Shown: positions 1-5,596 of the stretch, piece after piece | Layout: each line of letters begins with the position of its first letter | How positions within the stretch are numbered: position 1 is the first letter of the stretch | Assembly: GCA_964425645.1 (NCBI GenBank) | Contig: CAYRNC010000058.1 | Location: 1-10,967, forward strand | From: CAYRNC01 sp964425645 | GTDB taxonomy: Bacteria; Bacillota; Clostridia; Peptostreptococcales; Anaerovoracaceae | Length of the DNA stretch: 10,967 bases | Direction: 5' to 3' | Made by a program: the position numbers and the translations under genes | The notes under the pieces: model-generated | Told to the model about the DNA's origin: nothing | Database searches by the model: none | Seen by the model: the letters and a program-made list of their open reading frames with translations, nothing else

Positions 1-611
1 AAGACCTGTTTAGCTCCAAGCTCCGTATATTGTCCGTTGGTAAGCTCCGAAAGCATATTTCGAACAGTGAAAGCCTCATGTTCTTTGACTAAAACATCCA
101 TGCTTACCCTATCATCAAAGCTTTCATTTTGAATCATAAATCCATAGGCGTCCGCCATGCTTAAAAGCCTGCTGTGAAATGCATAATCAAGCCTGAGGGA
201 TAAAGCCAGATATTCATAAACCTGACAGATTCCCGCCGCCTTCAATGCCAGCCTGGCTGAACCCGTATATGCTCGCATAAGCCCTCCCGTACCCAGTTTT
301 ATCCCCCCGAAATAGCGTGCCACAATGACCGCAGCATTGGTTATCTCTTCTTTTGTCATCATCCTTACAATCGGGACTCCTGAAGTCCCCTGGGGTTCCC
401 CATCATCGCTCGCCCATTGATGTTCACAGTTCTCCCCGATAACGAAAGCCGGAACATTATGTGTTGCCGAACGATGAATACTTTTTATTTTTGTGAAAAA
501 CTTATCTGCCTCTTCTTTCGTATCGACGGGTGCCGCATAAGCAATAAATTTGGATTTATTAATTATTTGCTCAGAGCTTGCTTCTTTTAATATTGTCCTG
601 TATTTATACAT
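1..611 (-). CDS. yigZ: YigZ/IMPACT-family protein (5' part; 3' end outside window)
   Basis: I translated this frame by hand from the ATG at 609-611. It stays open to base 1, giving 203 codons, so only a short C-terminal end is missing from a family of roughly 210 residues. The N-terminal IMPACT domain signature is clear: DGEPQGTSGVPI near residues 70-81, followed by VARYFGGIKLGTGGL near 96-110. The early SKFIA segment is also typical. The family is related to the eukaryotic GCN2 inhibitor IMPACT. Its bacterial role is poorly defined, with proposed links to translation control. The start lies inside the end of hflX (25-base overlap) and AAAGGA about 12 bases upstream may serve as ribosome-binding site, so translation is probably coupled to hflX. 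Family assignment is secure; function is not. Confidence 0.93.
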   Translation of the reverse strand, partial: MYKYRTILKEASSEQIINKSKFIAYAAPVDTKEEADKFFTKIKSIHRSATHNVPAFVIGENCEHQWASDDGEPQGTSGVPIVRMMTKEEITNAAVIVARYFGGIKLGTGGLMRAYTGSARLALKAAGICQVYEYLALSLRLDYAFHSRLLSMADAYGFMIQNESFDDRVSMDVLVKEHEAFTVRNMLSELTNGQYTELGAKQV

Positions 612-1888
612 GATATACGATATTCCTTTAGCCGACCTATATCATCAGCAGATATTTCCGTTTCGACGTATATCCCGTCGTGTCGAAATATATTGAGTGT
701 CATCTGATATTTGCTGCACAGATAGGACATGATATCTCCCCGCTCATAGGGAATCAACAAGGATGTTTTAGCCCTGTCCCCATACAGTCGGTCTTTTATC
801 ATCTTCAAAAGAAGATCCATATTTTCACCGTATTTTGCCGAGATGCAAACGCTGTTCTTGCCTTCAAAAGGCATTCGATCCAAGTCTCCAAGCAAATCTA
901 TTTTGTTGTAGACGATGATCTTATCTTTCTCTTTAGCGCCTATCTCCCCTAAAACTTTATCGGTGACTTTCATATGAAAATCGCTGTCAGGATAAGAAGC
1001 GTCTGTAACATGTAAAAGCAAATCCGCATAATTAACCTCTTCCAAAGTCGCCTTGAAGGCCTTTACGAGCGAGTGGGGAAGATTGCTTACGAAACCTACC
1101 GTATCTATCAGAATGAATTCATGTTTGCTGTCAAGCTTTATCAGCCTGTGGGAGGTATCAAGAGTAGAAAAAAGCATGTCCCTTTCTGTAACGGTCTTTC
1201 TCTCCTTCAGGTTGTCGGATAAAAACCGATTCATCAATGCGGATTTACCTGAATTTGTATACCCTACTAAGGCAACCAGTGGTATGCCGGATCGCTCTCT
1301 TCTCGTTCTTTGCACCTTTCGATTATTTCTTATTGCCTCGATTTCCTTTTTAATATCATCCATGCGCCGTTTAATATGGCGTCGGTCAGCTTCAAGCATC
1401 TTTTCGCCCGGCCCCCTGGTGCCGATACCCCCTGCTAGCCTCGAAAGAGATTTACCAAACCCCACCAGCCTCGGTAGGCGGTATTCAAGCTGAGCCAATT
1501 CAACTTGAAGTTTACCCTCCCTTGAAATAGCGCGGCTGGCAAAGATATCCAAAATCAATATGGTACGGTCCAGCACCCGGACTTCCAATTTATCTTCCAA
1601 ATTACGGATCTGCGCTCCGGTAAGCTCATTGTTAAAAATAACCGTATCGGCATCCAGATTTCCACACAAGATTGCCAGTTCCTTCGCTTTGCCGGAACCG
1701 ATAAATGTAGCGGGATCAGGACGGTCTTTAGCTTGAAAGGTACTTCCGACCACCTGAATCCCGGCCGCCTCAGCTAAACCCGCAAGCTCTTCCATATAGT
1801 AAGAAATATCCTCTTGGTCCAACCCCGTAAGTATGGCGCGATTGTGTCCGATCCCGGTAAATTTTCTGTTTTCATTATCTGTCATCAT
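587..1888 (-). CDS. hflX: GTPase HflX
   Basis: This is a 433-residue ribosome-associated GTPase of the Obg-HflX superfamily. Homologues bind the 50S subunit and split stalled or hibernating ribosomes under stress. The HflX domain fills the N-terminal half, including the glycine-rich GIGTRGPGE near 154-162 and a basic helix near 167-199. The GTPase domain follows: G1 GYTNSGKS 209-216, the FSTLD switch region near 240-244, G3 DTVGF 262-266, G4 NKID 328-331 and G5 SAK 350-352. Length is normal. The start is one of two adjacent ATG codons (1886-1888 or 1883-1885). No Shine-Dalgarno sequence precedes them, but an extended -10 promoter lies directly upstream. An in-frame TGA lies five codons before the first ATG, so no longer start exists. 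The last 25 bases overlap yigZ. Confidence 0.97.
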   Translation of the reverse strand: MMTDNENRKFTGIGHNRAILTGLDQEDISYYMEELAGLAEAAGIQVVGSTFQAKDRPDPATFIGSGKAKELAILCGNLDADTVIFNNELTGAQIRNLEDKLEVRVLDRTILILDIFASRAISREGKLQVELAQLEYRLPRLVGFGKSLSRLAGGIGTRGPGEKMLEADRRHIKRRMDDIKKEIEAIRNNRKVQRTRRERSGIPLVALVGYTNSGKSALMNRFLSDNLKERKTVTERDMLFSTLDTSHRLIKLDSKHEFILIDTVGFVSNLPHSLVKAFKATLEEVNYADLLLHVTDASYPDSDFHMKVTDKVLGEIGAKEKDKIIVYNKIDLLGDLDRMPFEGKNSVCISAKYGENMDLLLKMIKDRLYGDRAKTSLLIPYERGDIMSYLCSKYQMTLNIFRHDGIYVETEISADDIGRLKEYRISCINTGQY

Positions 1889-1903
1889 GAATTTATTATA
1901 TCA
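1888..1903 (-). promoter_or_regulatory. Extended -10 promoter of hflX, predicted leaderless start
   Basis: Read on the minus strand, TGATATAAT at 1895-1903 is a perfect extended -10 element (TGn plus TATAAT). Counting seven bases past the hexamer puts +1 at 1888, exactly the A of the first hflX ATG. No good -35 hexamer is seen at the expected distance (AGTAAA), which is common for extended -10 promoters. No ribosome-binding site precedes the gene, consistent with a leaderless transcript. The element is seen directly; use of this start is inferred. Confidence 0.55.
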
Positions 1904-1907
1904 TAAG

Positions 1908-1919
1908 AAATGATCATTT
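1908..1919. promoter_or_regulatory. 12-base palindrome over the hflX promoter
   Basis: AAATGATCATTT is a perfect 12-base palindrome just upstream of the hflX extended -10 element, where RNA polymerase would contact the spacer and -35 area. A further inverted copy of the half-site (AAAATGA on the plus strand, 1934-1940) can pair with the TCATTTT at 1914-1920 through a 13-base loop. It could be an operator or a transcript fold at the yunB end. I do not recognise it as the site of a known regulator, and AT-rich palindromes of this size can occur by chance. Confidence 0.3.
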
Positions 1920-1942
1920 TACTTAAAAACCCGAAAATGAGA

Positions 1943-2599
1943 TCAATCCGCATTATTCCAGGCATCCATCATATCTTCTCCCGGAACACGAATATATGTT
2001 TGAGGCACATCGCCGACAATAACAGCTTCAGCAACTAAAAGTTCTGTATCAATTTTTATTCCGTTTGTGGAAAAAGGAACTATTACCTTGGCTTGGCTTT
2101 CTACTTTCAAATATATTTTATACTTTGTTTGATTTATTCCGGCGTCAACGAATTCAGTCGTAAAACCCACTTTGCTGGTACCGAGCGGAAGCACCTTCAT
2201 CCTCACTCTGGGCCCGACTTGTGACAGGATCTGACTGCCCAGTATTGTTCCGATCGGAACCAGTATCTTCTCTTCTTCTATATTTCTGATATCCGATTGT
2301 ATTTGCACAGCAAGATCATATGATAACTCCGTCATCGCAATTGAATCGGCCTGAATAAGGGTAATCCTTCCGTTCTCATCCGTCCTTATATCTAAGAAAT
2401 CCAAAGAATGCAATTCCTCTAAAAATTTAGTTCGAACCGCCTTGTTTATGGTTTGAACCACCATGGATTTCGCCTTAATTTCACCTATTGACGCTATTGC
2501 CGGCTTAACGACTTGTTCAAGGAAGAAGAAACCGTATCCACACATGATGAATAGTACGGTCATCAGAAAAAGCCATTTGATTTTCCTTTGTCTTCTCAT
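1943..2599 (-). CDS. yunB: Sporulation protein YunB
   Basis: This 218-residue protein matches the YunB sporulation family. Bacillus subtilis YunB is made in the mother cell under sigma-E and is needed for efficient spore formation; its biochemical role is unknown. After a basic start (RRQRKIK) there is one hydrophobic segment at about residues 9-27, so it is probably anchored in a membrane with the rest exposed. Typical family segments are the KPAIASIGEIKAK stretch (32-44), VPIGTILGSQILSQVGPRV (114-132), AGINQTKYKIYL (153-164) and a C-terminal VAEAVIVGDVPQTYI (189-203). Length is slightly below the Bacillus protein. The ATG is preceded by GGGGG with a 7-base T-run between, all inside the codY terminator. 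It lies 70 bases downstream of codY, a neighbour different from that in Bacillus. Confidence 0.9.
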   Translation of the reverse strand: MRRQRKIKWLFLMTVLFIMCGYGFFFLEQVVKPAIASIGEIKAKSMVVQTINKAVRTKFLEELHSLDFLDIRTDENGRITLIQADSIAMTELSYDLAVQIQSDIRNIEEEKILVPIGTILGSQILSQVGPRVRMKVLPLGTSKVGFTTEFVDAGINQTKYKIYLKVESQAKVIVPFSTNGIKIDTELLVAEAVIVGDVPQTYIRVPGEDMMDAWNNAD

Positions 2600-2643
2600 A
2601 AAAAAACCCCCGTCGGTTTATCGTATGATAATCGTGGAGGTTT
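2600..2643 (-). terminator. Intrinsic terminator of codY
   Basis: Beginning 26 bases after the codY stop, the transcript can form a hairpin. Its base is an 8-pair stem, AAACCTCC (2636-2643) with GGGGGTTT (2604-2611), containing one G-U pair. Inner pairs include TTATC with GATAA around an ATAC loop, with two small bulges between. Seven U residues follow (2600-2606). The U-run touches the yunB ATG, so the terminator and the yunB leader share the same bases. Confidence 0.75.
2607..2627 (-). promoter_or_regulatory. Candidate sporulation-sigma -10 element and RBS for yunB
   Basis: The minus strand at 2620-2627 reads CATACGAT, one mismatch from the sigma-E -10 consensus CATACAnT, and CATACGATA fits the sigma-K form CATAnnnTA. 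A start seven bases downstream (about 2613) would give a 14-base leader beginning ACGGGGG, with the GGGGG ribosome-binding site (2607-2611) seven bases from the ATG. The -35 region (near GCACGAA) is a weak match. Because YunB is a sigma-E gene in B. subtilis, sporulation control is a reasonable inference, but the -10 match alone is not proof. Confidence 0.4.
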
Positions 2644-2669
2644 CGTGCATGTCTTTATAGATTCTGCAA

Positions 2670-3443
2670 TTATCTGGCCAATCTTCCAAGCTCGTCCATA
2701 AACTTATCGTTCAATATTCTGATATGGGTACCTTTCATACCCAAAGATCTAGTTTCAATCACCCCGGCGCTTTCCAGCTTTCGCAGGGCATTTACTATGA
2801 CAGATCTCGTTATCCCTGACCTGTCAGCAATTTTACTGGCCACCAGAAGACCCTCCGTACCCTTGAGTTCGTTAAAGATCTGCCTTACAGCCTCGACCTC
2901 GGAATAGGACAGTGTAGCGATAGCCATCTGAACTACCTGGCTCTTTCTGTCTTCCTCTTCCATTTCAAGAGTTTTCCTTCTTTGAATCTCCAAACCTACC
3001 ACAGTCGCCCCATATTCGCCTAAAATTATATCTTCATCCGCAAAAGGCGGTCTGTAGCGGGTAGCTATTAAAGTACCCAGGCGCTGCCCTCCGCAGGTAA
3101 TAGGGATGATGGTATGGAGCTTTTCATAAGTATCGTAATCATATTTGAAAATCTCCAAAGCTTCATCATCGGTCATATTTACCCTTGTAGACGAAACTTT
3201 GAGCAAAGCATCATTGTATTCCTGCGGAAATTTTTCGGTACCCGTTACAGGGTCTGTAATTGCAGAACTGTCAGAACGTATCTTGTAATGAACTCCTATT
3301 ACCTTGCCCCTTTTGTTTATGATATAGACGTTTGAATCCATAAGATCACTCAAAATCGAGCACAGCTCATTAAAGGAAAACATCCCTGTAGAACTTTCCT
3401 GCAGCACCCAATTCAGCTTGCGCACCTTCTCCAACAATTCCAT
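2670..3443 (-). CDS. codY: GTP- and isoleucine-responsive global regulator CodY
   Basis: This is a full-length 257-residue CodY, the Firmicutes DNA-binding regulator that senses branched-chain amino acids and GTP and represses nutrient-adaptation genes during rich growth. The N-terminal GAF domain covers about residues 1-155, including SNVYIINKRGKVIG (37-50) and the conserved RLGTLI (121-126) and EYGATVVGLEI (143-153). The C-terminal winged helix-turn-helix covers about 165-257, with ASKIADRSGITRSVIVNAL at 202-220 and RSLGMKGTHI at 232-241, nearly identical to Bacillus CodY. The start is well supported: GGAGG lies seven bases before the ATG. The ligand-binding loop near residues 90-105 differs strongly from the B. 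subtilis protein. The gene has its own upstream gap with promoter signals and ends in an intrinsic terminator. Confidence 0.97.
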   Translation of the reverse strand: MELLEKVRKLNWVLQESSTGMFSFNELCSILSDLMDSNVYIINKRGKVIGVHYKIRSDSSAITDPVTGTEKFPQEYNDALLKVSSTRVNMTDDEALEIFKYDYDTYEKLHTIIPITCGGQRLGTLIATRYRPPFADEDIILGEYGATVVGLEIQRRKTLEMEEEDRKSQVVQMAIATLSYSEVEAVRQIFNELKGTEGLLVASKIADRSGITRSVIVNALRKLESAGVIETRSLGMKGTHIRILNDKFMDELGRLAR

Positions 3444-3477
3444 TCTTTATCCTCCATCCTGTAATGTTTATGATCTT

Positions 3478-3483
3478 ATTATA
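3478..3483 (-). promoter_or_regulatory. -10 element of a codY promoter
   Basis: The minus strand carries a perfect TATAAT here, which would place the start near 3471 and give a leader of about 27 bases ending in the GGAGG ribosome-binding site. At a 16-18 base spacing no good -35 hexamer is seen (TTTCAT or TTCATC). The promoter is therefore either activator-dependent, weak or not at this site. No clear terminator lies between hslU and this element, so read-through from hslU is also possible. Confidence 0.45.
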
Positions 3484-3517
3484 GCTTATATTTTAACAAG
3501 ATGAAACATAATTTTTG

Positions 3518-3532
3518 ATATTTCAAAAAACT
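3518..3532 (-). promoter_or_regulatory. CodY-box-like operator upstream of codY
   Basis: Minus-strand AGTTTTTTGAAATAT matches the CodY consensus AATTTTCWGAAAATT at 11 of 15 positions (mismatches at 2, 7, 13 and 14). It lies about 35-50 bases upstream of the codY -10 element. CodY autoregulation is known in some Firmicutes, notably lactococci. AT-rich sequence yields such partial matches easily, so the site is only a candidate. Confidence 0.3.
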
Positions 3533-3559
3533 TTCTTGTTTTAATACAATTCCGACATT

Positions 3560-4987
3560 TTATAGTATAAATCGATCAATATCATCGGCATGTATGCGAT
3601 CCATAAACTTTTCTTTAACGTATTCTTTATCGATAATAATCTCTTCTTCCTTCATTTCAGGAATGTTAAAAGAGATATCTTCTAAAAGTTTTTCCATAAC
3701 CGTGTGGAGCCTTCTGGCACCTATATTCTCTGTCTGTTCATTTGTCAGAAACGCCATTGTAGCTATCTCGTCTATCGCATCATCCGTAAAGCTAACTCTT
3801 ATTCCCTCCGTTTCCAGTAACATCTTATGCTGTTTGATCAATGCATTCTCCGGAACGGTTAATATCTTAACAAAGGCCTCCTTGGTCAGGTTTTCCAGCT
3901 CCACCCGAATGGGAAATCTTCCTTGAAGCTCCGGAATGAGATCGGAAGGTTTTGCAGTGTGAAAGGCACCGGCTCCGATGAAAAGTATATGATCTGTCTT
4001 GACCGGCCCGTGTTTGGTTTTTATCACACTGCCCTCTACTATGGGAAGAATATCCCTTTGAACACCCTCCCTTGATACATCGGGACCGGATTTAAATCCC
4101 GAAGTGGAAGCGATTTTATCGATTTCATCGATGAAAATAATGCCGTTTTGTTCGGCATTTTCCAAGGCCTCGGCGGTTACCTGATCCATATCTATAAGGT
4201 TCTGGGCTTCTTGCTCTCTTAAAATCTTTCTGGCATCTTTTACTCGAACCTTTTTCTTTTTTTTCTTTTGAGGCATCATATTACCGAATATGCTGCCGAT
4301 AGCGATGCTCATATCCTCATTGCCCAAATCAAGCTGCGAGCCTACAGGGTTGTCTACAATATCGATTTCTATAAATTGCTCTTCTAAGAGCCCGTCCCTG
4401 AGCTGTTGCCTGACCTGCTCTCTTGCAAGTTCCAGCTCCGTCCTGTCCTCCTCTGCCTCTCCTGTCTTGGATGTGCCTTGCTGAGGACCGGCCTGAAAAC
4501 CTCCGCCCAATATGAAATCGAAAGGCCCCCTGACTCCTCCTCCACTTTGAGCAGGCTTCTTCTTGCCCGGAATAATCGCCTCGATTATTTTTTCCTCCGT
4601 GATATCGTCGGCTATGGAATATTTCTCCTGCAGTCGATTTTGCTTCGTAATACGTATTGACGCCTCTACCAAATCCCTGATCATGGAATCCACGTCTCTT
4701 CCTACATAGCCGACCTCGGTAAATTTCGTCGCCTCAACCTTAACAAAGGGAGCATCCATAAGCCTGGAAAGTCTCCTTGCAATTTCAGTTTTCCCTACAC
4801 CGGTAGGTCCCATCATCAATATGTTCTTAGGCGTAATTTCCTCACGCATTTCATCGGGAAGTTTGCTTCTTCGATAGCGATTGCGCAGCGCAATGGCAAC
4901 AGATTTCTTCGCGCTGTCCTGCCCAATGATATATTTATCCAGCTCCTGCACTATTTCTTTCGGCGTCATGGAATATAGTTTACCCAA
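3560..4987 (-). CDS. hslU: HslU (ClpY), ATPase subunit of the HslVU protease
   Basis: HslU is the AAA+ unfoldase ring that feeds substrates to the HslV peptidase. I chose the TTG at 4985-4987 as start, giving 475 residues beginning GKLYSMTPKEIV after the initiator. This matches the Bacillus N-terminus and length and has a strong ribosome-binding site. Numbered from there: Walker A GPTGVGKT 60-67, the GYVGRD pore loop 93-98, the substrate-binding I domain about 105-260 with a lysine run near 241-246, Walker B IIFIDEID 283-290, and GARRLH (sensor 2) 423-428. The C-terminus DRFIL is the tail that docks into HslV. Two ATG codons further upstream (5006-5008, 5021-5023) would add 7 or 12 residues but lack ribosome-binding sites; an ATG at 4967-4969 is the shortest alternative. 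It follows hslV closely and is surely in the same transcript. Confidence 0.96.
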   Translation of the reverse strand: MGKLYSMTPKEIVQELDKYIIGQDSAKKSVAIALRNRYRRSKLPDEMREEITPKNILMMGPTGVGKTEIARRLSRLMDAPFVKVEATKFTEVGYVGRDVDSMIRDLVEASIRITKQNRLQEKYSIADDITEEKIIEAIIPGKKKPAQSGGGVRGPFDFILGGGFQAGPQQGTSKTGEAEEDRTELELAREQVRQQLRDGLLEEQFIEIDIVDNPVGSQLDLGNEDMSIAIGSIFGNMMPQKKKKKKVRVKDARKILREQEAQNLIDMDQVTAEALENAEQNGIIFIDEIDKIASTSGFKSGPDVSREGVQRDILPIVEGSVIKTKHGPVKTDHILFIGAGAFHTAKPSDLIPELQGRFPIRVELENLTKEAFVKILTVPENALIKQHKMLLETEGIRVSFTDDAIDEIATMAFLTNEQTENIGARRLHTVMEKLLEDISFNIPEMKEEEIIIDKEYVKEKFMDRIHADDIDRFIL

Positions 4988-5001
4988 TGTGATCCCCCCC
5001 T
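4985..5001 (-). promoter_or_regulatory. Ribosome-binding site deciding a TTG start for hslU
   Basis: Minus-strand AGGGGGGG (4994-5001) is followed by six bases (ATCACA) and then TTG (4985-4987). This spacing is ideal, whereas the in-frame ATG codons at 5021-5023, 5006-5008 and 4967-4969 have no comparable site. Confidence 0.65.
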
Positions 5002-5025
5002 GAACCATATGATGTCCGAGCATAG

Positions 5026-5565
5026 CTACAGTTTCTCTATGCTGATATGATCATTAGTATAAACGCAGATGGAGGCGGCAATACTTAATGCCTCCCGTAC
5101 AATTTCCTCTGCATTCATATCCGTATGTTTGTACAAAGCAAAAGCGGCTGCATGAGCATAGTTGCCTCCGGAACCTATTGCAATGAAATCTTCATCCGGT
5201 TCGATAACTTCACCGCTTCCCGATATCACAAGAAGATTATCCTTATCTGCGGCTATCATCAAAGCGTCCAAATTCCTCATAGCTTTATCTGAACGCCATG
5301 TCTGTGCTAAAGCCACAGCCGCCCGCTTTAAATTCCCCGCATGTTCTTCCAATTTTTTTTCAAATTTTTCGGTGAGAGCAAAGGCGTCTGCCACGGAACC
5401 CGCAAAGCCGGTAATCACAGAGTTTTTATAGATTTTTCTCACCTTTTTTGCCGATCGTTTCATTATAGCGGTCTGACCCATGGTTACCTGTCCATCGCCT
5501 CCGATGCATACCTCACCATTTTCGCGTCTCACCGCAACTATCGTCGTCGCTTGAAAGTCCGTCAT
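5026..5565 (-). CDS. hslV: HslV (ClpQ), peptidase subunit of the HslVU protease
   Basis: This 179-residue protein is the proteasome-beta-like peptidase that forms the double ring capped by HslU. The catalytic N-terminal threonine is Thr7 in the sequence ATTIVAV, so a six-residue leader (MTDFQA) must be removed, as with the short leader of Bacillus ClpQ. Further family marks are GDGQVTMGQ (23-31), GFAGSVADAF (54-63), the ADKDNLLVISGSGEVIEPD stretch and IGSGGNYAHAAA, ending in ICVYTNDHISIEKL. Length is normal. The start has a perfect AGGAGG five to six bases before the ATG. The gene lies 31 bases after topA, without a terminator between, and 38 bases before the hslU TTG. In Bacillus trmFO and xerC separate topA from hslV; here they are absent. 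Confidence 0.97.
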   Translation of the reverse strand: MTDFQATTIVAVRRENGEVCIGGDGQVTMGQTAIMKRSAKKVRKIYKNSVITGFAGSVADAFALTEKFEKKLEEHAGNLKRAAVALAQTWRSDKAMRNLDALMIAADKDNLLVISGSGEVIEPDEDFIAIGSGGNYAHAAAFALYKHTDMNAEEIVREALSIAASICVYTNDHISIEKL

Positions 5566-5596
5566 TTTTCCCTCCTGGATCAGTCGATTGTTTCAA

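Noticed and set aside
1053..1493. 146-codon open frame on the plus strand
   Set aside because: It is antisense to the conserved GTPase part of hflX, serine- and leucine-rich as expected for a reversed coding strand, with no gene-like features.
3444..3559. Terminator of the topA-hslV-hslU transcript before codY
   Set aside because: Only weak AT pairings without a GC-rich stem and U-run are found.
4251..4268. A-rich run (eight A in a row on the coding strand) in hslU as a possible programmed slippage or phase-variation site
   Set aside because: The hslU frame continues normally through it and encodes a plausible lysine run in the variable I domain; no alternative-frame product of interest follows.
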